Assembly: GCF_005517195.1 (NCBI RefSeq)
Contig: NZ_CP040244.1
Span: 2,870,001-2,934,000, forward strand
Length of the DNA: 64,000 nt
Source: Streptomyces vilmorinianum
Lineage (GTDB): Bacteria > Actinomycetota > Actinomycetes > Streptomycetales > Streptomycetaceae
Direction of reading: 5' to 3'
Shown here: piece after piece, positions 7,984 through 16,318 of the stretch
How positions within the stretch are numbered: the first letter of the stretch is position 1
How the letters are laid out: every line of letters starts with the position of its first letter
Notes under the pieces: generated by a model
What the model saw: the letters and a program-made list of their open reading frames with translations, nothing else
Told to the model about the DNA's origin: nothing
Databases searched by the model: none
Position numbers and translations under genes: made by a program

Positions 7984-8889
7984 ATGTTGAATCTGGAGCG
8001 CCTGCGGACCCTGGACGCCGTCGCACGCCACGGATCGGTCAGCGGAGCCGCCGACGGCCTGCACGTCACCACCTCGGCCGTCTCGCAGCAGCTGTCCAAG
8101 CTGGAGCGCGAGGTCGGCCAGCAGCTGCTCGCCAAGAACGGCCGGGGCGTACGGCTCACCGACGCCGGCCTGCTCCTCGCCGAGCACGCGGCGCGCATCG
8201 TCTCCCAGGTCGAGCTCGCCCAGGCGGACATCGAGGCGCAGCGCGGACAGGTGGTGGGCGAGGTGCGGATCGCGGCCTTCCCCACGGCGGCCCGCGGACT
8301 GCTGCCCGGAGCCCTCGCCGCGCTCCGCACCGACCACCCCGACCTGCGCGTGAGAACCGCCGAGCTGGAGCCGGAGCAGGGTATCCGAGAGGTGCTGCGG
8401 GGCGATGCCGACCTCGCGCTCGTCCTGGACTGGAGCAACAAGCGGGCGCCCGTGCCGGGCGGGCTGGAGCGGGCCCACATCCTCGACGACGCCGCGGACG
8501 TCGCCCTGCCCTCGGGCCACCCGCTGGCGGCGCGCGACGAGGTGGACCTGGTCGACTTCGGCGACGACGAGTGGGTGTCCTGGCCCGAGGGCGAGTTCTG
8601 CCACGACTGGCTGATGTTCACCCTGCGCTCGCAGGGCATCGAGCCGCGCATCTCCCATTTCGTCGGGGAGCACCACACCCAGCTCGCGCTGGTCGCCGCC
8701 GGGCTCGGCGTGTGCGTCACCCCTCGGCTCGGCCGCGGCCTCGCACCGGAGGGCGTCGCGTTCGTCCCCGTACGGCAGAAGATGCGGCGGCACATCTACG
8801 CGACCTGGCGCTCCGACGCCGACCGGCGCCCCTCGATCAGGGCGGCGGTCGAGGCGCTCCGCGGTGTGGGACGGCCGCTGAGCAGCTGA
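7984..8889 (+). CDS. LysR-family transcriptional regulator
   Basis: This 301-residue protein has an N-terminal LysR helix-turn-helix at about residues 1-60 (LRTLDAVARHGSVSGAADGL, then TTSAVSQQLSKLEREVG) and a periplasmic-binding-fold effector domain beginning near VRIAAFPTAARGLLPGAL. The effector domain ends with VAAGLGVCVTPRLGRG, usual for the IciA/ArgP-like subset. It lies divergent from an EamA exporter, and LysR proteins normally control such neighbours and themselves. There is no Shine-Dalgarno before ATG 7984, and a TAGCAT box is seven bases upstream, pointing to a leaderless mRNA. Confidence 0.9.
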   Translation: MLNLERLRTLDAVARHGSVSGAADGLHVTTSAVSQQLSKLEREVGQQLLAKNGRGVRLTDAGLLLAEHAARIVSQVELAQADIEAQRGQVVGEVRIAAFPTAARGLLPGALAALRTDHPDLRVRTAELEPEQGIREVLRGDADLALVLDWSNKRAPVPGGLERAHILDDAADVALPSGHPLAARDEVDLVDFGDDEWVSWPEGEFCHDWLMFTLRSQGIEPRISHFVGEHHTQLALVAAGLGVCVTPRLGRGLAPEGVAFVPVRQKMRRHIYATWRSDADRRPSIRAAVEALRGVGRPLSS

Positions 8890-8907
8890 CAGGGGCCTCT
8901 CAGGGGC

Positions 8908-9375
8908 TCAGAGGCCGGCCAGTTTGCGGAAGTCCCAGGACGCGACGGCGTCCGGGGTCAGCTTCAGCCAGGCGTGCCGGCCGTCGTGCGGCATCGCGTC
9001 CAGACCGAAGTTCTTGGCGGCGAAGAGCCGCTCGGGGACGTCGAGTTCGGGACACGGCTCACCGGTGCGCGGTGCCTCGCCGACGAAGACCGCGGTGCCC
9101 GACAGCTCGGCGCCGCGCAGCTCCCCGTACTCCTCGCCGTCGTCCACCACCACCGCGATCCGGGGGTCGGCGCGCAACTGGGCCCAACGACGGCTCCTGG
9201 TGATCGAGTAGAGCCAGAGCGAGGTCCCGTCCCAGACGAACCAGAGAGCGCCGACATGCGGCCGGCCGTCGGCGGAGACCGTGGCGACCCGGCACGTGCG
9301 CTGCTCGGTCAGGAAGGTGTCCAGCTCGGCCGGGGTCATCATGATCCGGCGTCCGCGGCGCTGTGCGACGGTCAT
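8908..9375 (-). CDS. PPOX-class FMN/F420-dependent split-barrel protein
   Basis: This 155-residue single-domain split barrel begins near MTPAELDTFLTEQRTCRVAT and has VSADGRPHVGALWFVWDG and RSRRWAQLRADPRIAVVVDDG, typical of the actinobacterial PPOX class that uses F420 or FMN. It could be a deazaflavin- or flavin-dependent reductase; the cofactor cannot be decided from sequence alone. I start it at ATG 9375, preceded by AAGGGGG; an in-frame extension of 42 codons upstream looks non-coding. An inverted repeat (9395-9413) lies directly upstream. Confidence 0.8.
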   Translation of the reverse strand: MTVAQRRGRRIMMTPAELDTFLTEQRTCRVATVSADGRPHVGALWFVWDGTSLWLYSITRSRRWAQLRADPRIAVVVDDGEEYGELRGAELSGTAVFVGEAPRTGEPCPELDVPERLFAAKNFGLDAMPHDGRHAWLKLTPDAVASWDFRKLAGL

Positions 9376-9394
9376 CGGCCGCCCCCTTCTAGAA

Positions 9395-9413
9395 TTCTGA
9401 TGATGTGTCAGAA
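9395..9413. promoter_or_regulatory. inverted repeat TTCTGA-N7-TCAGAA upstream of PPOX gene
   Basis: A perfect 6-7-6 dyad lies 20-38 bases upstream of the PPOX-class gene, in the 124-bp gap shared with the divergent isochorismatase-like gene. It fits a TetR or MarR dimer footprint. No regulator gene sits next to it. Confidence 0.5.
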
Positions 9414-9499
9414 AGCATGGGGGCACTTCCCTCCTGGGGCAAGGGTGGCTAACGTCCTCCGCCCGGAGTGCGAAGAAAGAGGGAAGGCCGAGGGGGACC

Positions 9500-10159
9500 A
9501 TGACCAGTGCGACTCAGTGGGCTCAGCTCCAGGAGCAGCTCGAACCGGCCGGCACCGTACTGCTCACCGTCGAGTGCCAGCAGGGCGTCGTGGGCCGGCA
9601 CAGCGCCCTGCCCGAACTCGCCACCGCAGCCCGCTCCTCGGGCGTCCTGACCAACATCGCCCGGCTGGTCGCGGCCGCGCACGAGGCCGACGTGCAGGTG
9701 CTGCACGCCGTCGCCGAGCGCCGGCCGGACGGGCGCGGCGCCAACAGCAACGCCCGGCTGTTCCGGGCCGCCGCCAGACTCCCCGTACAGCAGCACAGCG
9801 GAAGTACGGCGGTACGGATCGCCGAGCCCATCGAGGTCGCGGAGCAGGACCTGGTCGTACGGCGCTTGCACGGGCTCTCGCCCCTCGCCGGGACCGACGT
9901 CGACCCGCTGCTGCGCAATCTCGGCTGCCGCACCCTCGTCGTCACCGGAGTCTCGGCCAACGTGGCCGTGCCCAACGCCGTCTTCGACGCGGTCAACCTG
10001 GGATACACCGTGGTCGTGCCCAGTGACGCCATCGCGGGGGTGCCGGCCGACTACACCCCCGCGATGATCCGCCACACGCTCGCGCTCGTCTCCACCATCG
10101 CCACCACCGAGGAGGTGCTGCGCTGCTGGAAGAGCCCGCGGCGCGTCACGCGAGCGTGA
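9500..10159 (+). CDS. isochorismatase-fold protein lacking the catalytic triad
   Basis: This 219-residue protein has the cysteine-hydrolase/isochorismatase fold: a first strand [14 protein letters not shown], a middle segment [20 protein letters not shown], and the strand [25 protein letters not shown]. The three usual catalytic positions all look altered: Asp is Glu25 (ECQQ), the Lys position appears to be Arg, and the nucleophile Cys is Ala156 (ANVAV). It therefore should not be a cysteine amidohydrolase. True isochorismatases also lack Cys but keep Asp and Lys, so a non-catalytic or altered role is likely. Its 3' end overlaps the convergent Rieske gene by 14 bases. Confidence 0.8.
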   Translation: MTSATQWAQLQEQLEPAGTVLLTVECQQGVVGRHSALPELATAARSSGVLTNIARLVAAAHEADVQVLHAVAERRPDGRGANSNARLFRAAARLPVQQHSGSTAVRIAEPIEVAEQDLVVRRLHGLSPLAGTDVDPLLRNLGCRTLVVTGVSANVAVPNAVFDAVNLGYTVVVPSDAIAGVPADYTPAMIRHTLALVSTIATTEEVLRCWKSPRRVTRA

Positions 10160-10568
10160 TCGAGTCCCCCTCGACCTTGATCGGGGTCGGCGGCAGGGGA
10201 GAGGTGGCCGGGCCACCCTTCACACTGCCGTCCGACGCGTCGAACAGGCTCTGGTGGCAGGGGCAGGTGATGACCCCGTCGGCGACACCGCTGACGGCGC
10301 AGCCCTGGTGGGTGCACTTGGACGAGAACGCCTTGAACTCACCGGCCGCCGGCTGGGTGATCACCACCCCCTTGTCGGCGAGCACCTTGCCGCCGCCCAC
10401 CGGGATGTCCGCGACCCTGGCGAGCGGCGTCCCCGCCTCCTTCGGGGCCCCCGGCGAGCCGGCACCCGTCTTGCCGTCCGTGCCTCCGCCGCAGGCGGTG
10501 AGCACCGCCACCAGACCCGCGCCACCCGCTGCCGAGACCACCGTCCGGCGTGCCACTTCACCACTCAT
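10146..10568 (-). CDS. Rieske [2Fe-2S] lipoprotein
   Basis: This 140-residue protein has a twin-arginine signal (Arg7-Arg8) and a lipobox LTAC with Cys26, so it should be Tat-exported and lipid-anchored on the outer face of the membrane. The Rieske cluster ligands are Cys85-Thr-His87 with Cys90, and Cys102-Pro-Cys104-His105. Small Rieske lipoproteins of this kind are common in Streptomyces and are thought to pass electrons near the respiratory chain; no partner oxidoreductase is adjacent. The start is ATG 10568, preceded by AAGGGGA. Confidence 0.9.
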   Translation of the reverse strand: MSGEVARRTVVSAAGGAGLVAVLTACGGGTDGKTGAGSPGAPKEAGTPLARVADIPVGGGKVLADKGVVITQPAAGEFKAFSSKCTHQGCAVSGVADGVITCPCHQSLFDASDGSVKGGPATSPLPPTPIKVEGDSITLA

Positions 10569-10644
10569 CGAGTCCCCTTGGGTTCCGATCACATCGACGC
10601 GATCACTGTGTCAGGAGTGAGTACGTGCGGGTGCCCCGAATCGT

Positions 10645-12888
10645 TCAGCCACGCGCAGACTCGTTGGCCGTACCCCTCGCCGGCACCGGTGGAAGCGCTG
10701 CCATGACCTCGCGGGCCAGGGCCACCGGGTCACCGGACGGAGCCGTCGGATAGGTCTCGTGCCCCCGCGCCCAGGCGTCGTCCATGGCGAACCAGTCGAT
10801 GGCGGCCGGAGCGGTGCCGTCGGTCAGCGCGGTGTCCAGACTCGCGAAGTACGCGGCCCAGCGCTTGGCGTAGACGTCACGGACAAGCCCGTCCCACTCG
10901 CGGTTGGCGTAGTCGCGCAGCGCGCCCTCACTCGGTCCCCGGTCGCCCCAGGTGGTCAGGATCGAGCGGGCGTCGTACTCCAGCCGGTCGCTCTCGGCGG
11001 GGTCGGCTCCCCAGGAGCGGGCGTCGGCGAGCCACGGACCGAGCAGGAACCGCCGATCGGAGCCGACAAGCCGCCCCAACAGTGCCTCGTCGGCATTCCA
11101 CTCGCCCGCCAGCGCGCGGAAGGCCGCCCGGTCCCCGGCGTCGTACGCCGCCTTGATCCGCGGCAGCAGGACGCGGCTGTGGTTGGTGAGCGCCTGGCGT
11201 GCCACGTCCACCAGGTCGAAGCGGTAGGCGTCCGTCGTCCGCAGCTCGGGAGCCACCTGGAGCAGCTCCCCCAGGGCGCGCCGCACGGTCGCCGCGTCGT
11301 ACCGCATCGCGGTCGGGCTCCACCGCGCGCTGCGGGCCGCCGTCAGGCTCGGGCGGGCCGTGAACAGGCTGTCCTGCGGCTCGCTCCAGGTGCCCGAGGC
11401 GGTGCTGTACGGACCGCGGCGCAGCTCCTCCCACGCGGCGGCCGCGTGCGGGTCCGCACCGCCGTAGCGGCGGGCCGCGTACGCGGCGAACCAGGCCGCA
11501 TGGTCGATCGGTCCCGGCTGCCAGGCGAGTTCGGTGAACAGGTCGAAGGCCGCGGGGTTCCCGCCGGTGCCTTCCGGGAGGTAGGCGATGCCGCGCAGGG
11601 TGCTCCCGGGCTTGGCCAGTACCTGCTGGAAGCGGCTCACCCATACGCCCGTGTTGGCGCCCATGCTGGTGTGGCCGCCGAAGTTGGGGATCGTGCCGAA
11701 GGCGTACGGCGTACCGCCCCACTGGGTCTCGCGGTCCAGGGTGTCGTACCGGTCGGAGAGGCCGTCGACGATCAGCACCCGGCCGCGGTCCACGCCGCTC
11801 AGGACGGTGGTGGGCGGATTGCGCTGCCAGCCGAGCATGACCCAGGTGGCGCCCGGATGGGCTGCGTCGAGGGCCTTCTGGACGGCCCCGGCCGCGCCCG
11901 CGACATCCACCGGCCCGGGGCTGCCGCCCTCGTGCAACAGATCCATCTTGAACATGGTGCTGTCACCGAACTGCCGCTGCTGGACGCGATAGTACGCGGC
12001 GGCCAGCCGGTCGAAGACCGGTCCGGTCGGGTCCAGCCAGTCGGGGCGCTCGAAACCCACCCACGTGCCCTGCGGCACCGTGACCGCGCCCGGGTTCCGG
12101 GCGGCGAAGCCCGGTGGCACCGTGCCGAAGAAGCCCGGCAGGACAGGCGTCATCCCCAGGGAGCGCACGTGGTCGGAGATCCGGCGGCCCTGTGCCGCGC
12201 GGGCGTCGATCAGCTGCCGCGAGACGGGTCCGGCGAAGCCCGACAGGTTCTGCAGCAGCCACCAGCCCTGGTGGGCCGGGCCGGGGATCCAGGCGCGCAG
12301 CTCCGCCTCGCTGTACCCGAACTCCTGCAGCGCCTCGTAGTACACGTACTCCGCCCCCGTCGGGACGAAGACCTCGTTCACGCCGTGCAGTGCCAGCAGG
12401 TCGATGTCGCGCTGGTACGCGGTGAAGTCGCGGTACGGGCCGGAGTAGCCCTCGTCGGTGTCGTTGAGGGCGTAGCGGTGGGGCACGGTCGCCGACCGGG
12501 TGAGGGTGCCGGTGACCGCGGGGAGCGTGGCGGGGAGCCGGCCGACGCTGTCGCCGGGCCAGCCGATGTCGACACCGGCGACCCGCTCCAGATACCAGCC
12601 GACCCCGGTGAGCAGCGTGGCCGGCGAGGTGCCCCGCACACGGATCGCTCCCTGCGTCCCGGAGACCGAGAAGAAGTCGCCCGAGGCGGGCCGCTCGGCC
12701 GCCTCAAGGGTGAACTGCGCGGCCCGCCACGACAGCAGACGTTCCAGGCTCGCCCGGGCGGGTGCCGGATCGAAGGCGGGCTCCGCGGCGGAGACCGGCG
12801 CGCCGCCCGGCAGCGACAGCGCACCGGTCACGGCGAGTGTCAGGACGGCAAGAGCGTTACGGCATCGAAGGACGAGGCGGCTGCCCAT
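10645..12888 (-). CDS. secreted alpha-N-acetylglucosaminidase, GH89 (NAGLU-like)
   Basis: This 747-residue protein has a Sec signal peptide (CRNALAVLTLAVTGALSLPG, cleavage near SAAEP). After it come the NAGLU N-terminal alpha/beta domain (ATLLTGVGWYLERVAGVDIGW), the TIM-barrel domain (DLLALHGVNEVFVPTGAEYV, MTPVLPGFFGTVP, FGTIPNFGGHTSMGANTG) and the C-terminal helical domain. GH89 enzymes release terminal alpha-linked GlcNAc from glycans such as heparan sulfate fragments or mucin-type caps. It likely acts outside the cell in glycan scavenging. No transporter gene for the product is adjacent. The start is ATG 12888 with GGGAG upstream. Confidence 0.9.
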   Translation of the reverse strand: MGSRLVLRCRNALAVLTLAVTGALSLPGGAPVSAAEPAFDPAPARASLERLLSWRAAQFTLEAAERPASGDFFSVSGTQGAIRVRGTSPATLLTGVGWYLERVAGVDIGWPGDSVGRLPATLPAVTGTLTRSATVPHRYALNDTDEGYSGPYRDFTAYQRDIDLLALHGVNEVFVPTGAEYVYYEALQEFGYSEAELRAWIPGPAHQGWWLLQNLSGFAGPVSRQLIDARAAQGRRISDHVRSLGMTPVLPGFFGTVPPGFAARNPGAVTVPQGTWVGFERPDWLDPTGPVFDRLAAAYYRVQQRQFGDSTMFKMDLLHEGGSPGPVDVAGAAGAVQKALDAAHPGATWVMLGWQRNPPTTVLSGVDRGRVLIVDGLSDRYDTLDRETQWGGTPYAFGTIPNFGGHTSMGANTGVWVSRFQQVLAKPGSTLRGIAYLPEGTGGNPAAFDLFTELAWQPGPIDHAAWFAAYAARRYGGADPHAAAAWEELRRGPYSTASGTWSEPQDSLFTARPSLTAARSARWSPTAMRYDAATVRRALGELLQVAPELRTTDAYRFDLVDVARQALTNHSRVLLPRIKAAYDAGDRAAFRALAGEWNADEALLGRLVGSDRRFLLGPWLADARSWGADPAESDRLEYDARSILTTWGDRGPSEGALRDYANREWDGLVRDVYAKRWAAYFASLDTALTDGTAPAAIDWFAMDDAWARGHETYPTAPSGDPVALAREVMAALPPVPARGTANESARG

Positions 12889-13221
12889 CTGGCTCCCTGC
12901 TCGGAGTGGTCGGCGCATGGCTCGCCCACTGTCCGACGGCCGGCGCCACCGGGGGCGCAGGCGAAGCCGAGAACCGGCCGACGCTCATCCTTGCGGGTGC
13001 ACGCGGCGTCGTACGAGGAAGGTGCGCGCGAAGTCGCCGCCAGGCGCCCGGCCCCGGGGTCGATCCCGACCGTGAGCCGGCCGGACACCCACTGACGTCC
13101 TGTCAATCATCCTCGCGGTACGCGCCTTTGGCGCCCACCGTCGCTCCCCGTGCCGCCCCGGGGCTGATCGTGGCCCGCTCGGGGGGAGGGGCGGGCCGAA
13201 CGATACGGATAGCCTGGGAAA
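12889..13221. other. 333-bp divergent intergenic region
   Basis: This gap separates the GH89 gene and the HipA-like kinase gene. It is GC-rich without a convincing gene. TGACGTCCTGTCA near 13090-13105 is a weak dyad. Close to the right end, TAGCCT (13210-13215) six bases before ATG 13222 is a good leaderless promoter. I see nothing else. Confidence 0.5.
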
Positions 13222-14067
13222 ATGCTTACAGAAGTGACAGCGACCCGCTACGTCACCCCCCTGCGTGAGGGCGGTTCGCTCCCCGGGATCGTCGAGGCCG
13301 ACGACCTCGGCACGTACGTCATGAAGTTCACCGGCGCCGGGCAGGGGCGCAAGACCCTGGTCGCCGAGGTCGTCTGCGGGCAGCTCGCCCGCCGTCTGGG
13401 CCTGCGCATCCCGGAACTGGTCACGATCCAGCTCGACCCCGTCATCGGACTCGCCGAGCCCGACCAGGAGGTCCAGGAGCTGCTGAAGGCGAGCGGCGGA
13501 CTCAACCTCGGGATGGACTACCTGCCCGGCTCGCTCGGCTTCGACCCGCTGGCGTACGAGGTGGACGCGAAGGAGGCGGGGAAGGTCGTCTGGTTCGACG
13601 CGGTGATCAACAACGTCGACCGGTCCTGGCGCAACCCCAACATGCTGGTCTGGCACGGCGACCTGTGGCTGATCGACCACGGCGCCACCATGATCTGGCA
13701 CCACAACTGGCCCGGCGCGAAGGCCTCCGCCGCCAAGCCGTACGACGCCTCCGACCACGCGCTCGCGCCCTTCTCGCCGGACATCGCCGCCGCCGCGGCC
13801 GAGCTGGCGCCGCTGGTCACCCGGCAGCTCCTCGAGGAGATCGCCGCCGACGTGCCCGACGAGTGGCTGGTCGACGAGCCCGGCTTCGACAGCACCGACG
13901 CGCTGCGCCAGGCCTATGTGGAGGCGCTGCTGCCGCGCGCCGAGAGCATCCACGAGCGCGTCACGCTCGGTCCGCGCACCGAGCACCGCCCCTCGCAGCC
14001 CCCCGGCTGGCTGGCCGAGCGCCTCGCCCCCAGGCCGCACTCCACCGAGAAGGACCGCACCACGTGA
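13222..14067 (+). CDS. HipA-like kinase family protein
   Basis: This 281-residue protein resembles the HipA C-terminal kinase fold. It has an ATP-lysine-like strand (YVMKFTGAGQGRKTLVAEVV), the catalytic-loop analogue VINNVDRSWRNPN, and the metal-binding LWLIDHGATM in place of DFG. It lacks the N-terminal HipA domain, and no HipB antitoxin is adjacent. Instead it overlaps a DUF3037 gene by four bases (GTGA), a pairing I recall as recurrent in bacteria. HipA phosphorylates glutamyl-tRNA synthetase; the target of this shorter class is unknown. ATG 13222 has no Shine-Dalgarno and follows TAGCCT by six bases, so it is probably leaderless. Confidence 0.75.
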   Translation: MLTEVTATRYVTPLREGGSLPGIVEADDLGTYVMKFTGAGQGRKTLVAEVVCGQLARRLGLRIPELVTIQLDPVIGLAEPDQEVQELLKASGGLNLGMDYLPGSLGFDPLAYEVDAKEAGKVVWFDAVINNVDRSWRNPNMLVWHGDLWLIDHGATMIWHHNWPGAKASAAKPYDASDHALAPFSPDIAAAAAELAPLVTRQLLEEIAADVPDEWLVDEPGFDSTDALRQAYVEALLPRAESIHERVTLGPRTEHRPSQPPGWLAERLAPRPHSTEKDRTT

Positions 14068-14447
14068 CCGACCGCGATGTCTTCGAGTACGCGCTGCTGC
14101 GCGTCGTGCCACGCGTCGAGCGCGGTGAGTGCTTCAACGCCGGCGTGGTGGTCTACTGCCGCGCCAAGTCCTTCGTCGCCGCCCGCACGCACCTGGACGA
14201 GACCAAGCTCAAGGCGCTCGACCCGGGTGCCGACGTGATCGGCGTACGGGCCGCGCTGCACGCGGTCGAGGGGGTCTGCCGGGGCGGCGAGGCCGCCGGG
14301 CAGGCCGCCGGCGACGACGCGGGCAGGCGCTTCCGCTGGCTGATCGCGCCCCGCTCCACGGTCGTCCAGCCCGGCCCGGTGCACACCGGTCTGACCGCCG
14401 ATCCCGAGGGTGAGGTCGAAAGGCTGCTCGATCTGCTGGTGCGCTGA
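14064..14447 (+). CDS. DUF3037 protein, partner of HipA-like kinase
   Basis: This 127-residue protein has the DUF3037 signature: YALLRVVPRVERGECFNAGV at the N-terminus, then YCRAKSFVAAR, and later RRFRWLIAPRSTVVQPGPVH. Its GTG start overlaps the TGA of the HipA-like gene (GTGA), which implies translational coupling and a shared function. The biochemical role of DUF3037 is not known; the fixed pairing suggests a regulator, antidote or substrate of the kinase. Immediately downstream are the fabG promoter and an 11-bp inverted repeat that could also terminate this operon. Confidence 0.78.
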   Translation: MTDRDVFEYALLRVVPRVERGECFNAGVVVYCRAKSFVAARTHLDETKLKALDPGADVIGVRAALHAVEGVCRGGEAAGQAAGDDAGRRFRWLIAPRSTVVQPGPVHTGLTADPEGEVERLLDLLVR

Positions 14448-14477
14448 GCCTCCGGAGGACGACACGGAGTGATCGGG

Positions 14478-14554
14478 GGCACCCGGTGGGCCGTTGACAC
14501 CGGGTGCCAGGGCTTCTAGCGTCTCGTCTGCGGAAGGTACTAAGCGGTCGCTCA
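14478..14554 (+). promoter_or_regulatory. fabG promoter with overlapping inverted repeat
   Basis: TTGACA (14494-14499) and TAGCGT (14517-14522) are separated by 17 bases, a near-consensus housekeeping promoter placing the transcript start near 14529. An 11-bp perfect inverted repeat (14478-14488 and 14498-14508) covers the -35 box, so it may be an operator, the terminator of the upstream operon, or both. A smaller dyad AGCG-GT-CGCT (14543-14552) lies just after the start, resembling fatty-acid TetR sites. Confidence 0.65.
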
Positions 14555-14614
14555 TCTGTGGGACGCACCGTGTGGGCCGCATCCAGGGATGATCCAAGGG
14601 CGAGGAGAACCAGC

Positions 14615-15376
14615 ATGTCGACCACCGAGCAGCGCGTAGCCGTCGTCACCGGCGCGGCACGGGGCATTGGCGCCGCCACCGCGGTACGGCTGGCCGCGGA
14701 GGGCCGTGCCGTCGCCGTACTCGACCTCGACGAGGCGGCCTGCAAGGACACCGTCGAGAAGATCACCGCCGCCGGCGGCACCGCCCTCGCGGTCGGCTGT
14801 GACGTCTCCGACAGCGCTCAGGTGGAGGCCGCCATCGCGCGCGTGGCCGCCGAGCTCGGCGCGCCGACGATCCTCGTCAACAACGCGGGCGTGCTCCGCG
14901 ACAACCTGCTCTTCAAGATGAGCGAGTCCGACTGGGACACGGTCATGAACGTGCACCTGAAGGGCGCGTTCCTGATGGCCAAGGCCTGCCAGAAGCACAT
15001 GGTGGACGCGGGCTTCGGCCGGATCGTCTCGCTCTCCTCGTCCTCCGCGCTCGGCAACCGCGGCCAGGCCAACTACTCCGCCGTCAAGGCCGGCCTGCAG
15101 GGCTTCACCAAGACGCTCGCCAAGGAGCTCGGCAAGTTCGGCATCACCGCCAACGCCGTCGCCCCGGGCTTCATCGTCACCGAGATGACCGCGCAGACCG
15201 CCGAGCGCGTGGGCATGGGCTTCGAGGACTTCCAGGCCGCCGCCGCTTCCATGATCCCGGTGCAGCGGGTCGGCACGCCGCAGGACATCGCCAACGCCAT
15301 CGCCTTCTTCACCGGTGACGACGCAGGCTTCGTCTCCGGCCAGGTCCTGTACGTGGCCGGCGGCCCGCTCAACTGA
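14615..15376 (+). CDS. fabG: 3-oxoacyl-ACP reductase (FabG-type SDR)
   Basis: This 253-residue classical short-chain dehydrogenase has the cofactor motif TGAARGIG, NNAG (VNNAGVLRD), the active-site Ser in VSLSSSSALGN and YxxxK in YSAVKAG. Length and motifs fit FabG, which reduces 3-oxoacyl-ACP or -CoA with NADPH in the cytosol. The start is ATG 14615, with GAGGAGA eight bases upstream; the open frame extends 5' without support. It is first in a two-gene operon with another SDR 26 bases downstream. Because the main FAS-II cluster is not here, it may serve a secondary or catabolic acyl pathway. Confidence 0.88.
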   Translation: MSTTEQRVAVVTGAARGIGAATAVRLAAEGRAVAVLDLDEAACKDTVEKITAAGGTALAVGCDVSDSAQVEAAIARVAAELGAPTILVNNAGVLRDNLLFKMSESDWDTVMNVHLKGAFLMAKACQKHMVDAGFGRIVSLSSSSALGNRGQANYSAVKAGLQGFTKTLAKELGKFGITANAVAPGFIVTEMTAQTAERVGMGFEDFQAAAASMIPVQRVGTPQDIANAIAFFTGDDAGFVSGQVLYVAGGPLN

Positions 15377-15402
15377 CGCGCGGGCGGGAAGGGGATACGG
15401 AC

Positions 15403-16170
15403 ATGAGCACGAAGGAACTGCCGGAGCTGTCCGGCAAGGTCGCCCTCGTCACCGGCGCCAGCCGGGGCATCGGCTACGGCATCGCCGAGGCGCTGGTCGC
15501 CCGGGGCGACCGGGTGTGCATCACGGGCCGCGGCGAGGAGGCCCTCAAGGAGGCCGTCGAGCAGCTCGGCTCCGACCGGGTCATCGCGGTGCCCGGCAAG
15601 GCCCACGACGAGGCCCACCAGGCCGCCGCCGTCGCGGCGACGATGGAGGCCTTCGGACGGGTCGACTTCCTGATCAACAACGCCGGAACGAACCCGGTCT
15701 TCGGGCCGATCGCCGAGCTCGACCTGAATGTCGCCCGCAAGGTCTTCGAGACGAATGTGATCTCCGCGCTGGGATTCGCCCAGCAGACCTGGCGTGCCTG
15801 GCAGAAAGATCACGGCGGCGCGATCGTGAACATCGCCTCGGTCGCCGGCATCTCCGCCTCGCCTTTCATCGGGGCGTACGGGATGAGCAAGGCGGCCATG
15901 GTCAATCTGACCCTTCAGCTGGCGCACGAATTCGCGCCGGCCGTCCGGGTCAACGCGATCGCCCCGGCCGTGGTGAAGACCAAGTTCGCCCAGGCTCTCT
16001 ACGAGGGCCGGGAGGCCGAGGCGGCGGCCGCCTACCCGCTCGGCCGGCTGGGCGTCCCGGAGGACATCGGTGGCGCCGCCGCCTTCCTCACCTCCGACCA
16101 ATCGGACTGGATCACCGGCCAGACTCTCGTCGTCGACGGGGGGATTTTCCTCAACGCCGGTGTCGGGTGA
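15403..16170 (+). CDS. short-chain dehydrogenase/reductase (SDR)
   Basis: This 255-residue classical SDR has TGASRGIGYG, INNAGTNPVFGP, the Ser in NIASVAGIS, and YGMSK as the YxxxK motif. It ends with the family motif QTLVVDGGIF. It follows fabG by 26 bases and is probably cotranscribed from the TTGACA promoter. The two are clearly different paralogues, which suggests successive or alternative reductions on related acyl or alcohol substrates. A hairpin at 16240-16271 follows. Confidence 0.87.
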   Translation: MSTKELPELSGKVALVTGASRGIGYGIAEALVARGDRVCITGRGEEALKEAVEQLGSDRVIAVPGKAHDEAHQAAAVAATMEAFGRVDFLINNAGTNPVFGPIAELDLNVARKVFETNVISALGFAQQTWRAWQKDHGGAIVNIASVAGISASPFIGAYGMSKAAMVNLTLQLAHEFAPAVRVNAIAPAVVKTKFAQALYEGREAEAAAAYPLGRLGVPEDIGGAAAFLTSDQSDWITGQTLVVDGGIFLNAGVG

Positions 16171-16239
16171 CCGATATCCGGACACTTTCCTGAATTCCTG
16201 ACCGGTTTGGCCCCGGTTATACGTTGAATGCCGCAAGTG

Positions 16240-16285
16240 CCCCGCCAGGGCCGAACATTGACCTGGCGGGGTGCTGCGGTATGGT
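16240..16285 (+). promoter_or_regulatory. hairpin and promoter upstream of peptide-binding lipoprotein gene
   Basis: CCCCGCCAGG/CCTGGCGGGG (16240-16249 and 16262-16271) is a perfect 10-bp dyad 70 bases after the SDR stop and may terminate that operon. TTGACC (16258-16263) and TATGGT (16280-16285), spaced by 16, lie in and after it and form a plausible promoter for the lipoprotein gene. Confidence 0.5.
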
Positions 16286-16318
16286 CGGCCGACCCATGGC
16301 TGAACGAGGAGCGTGCAC

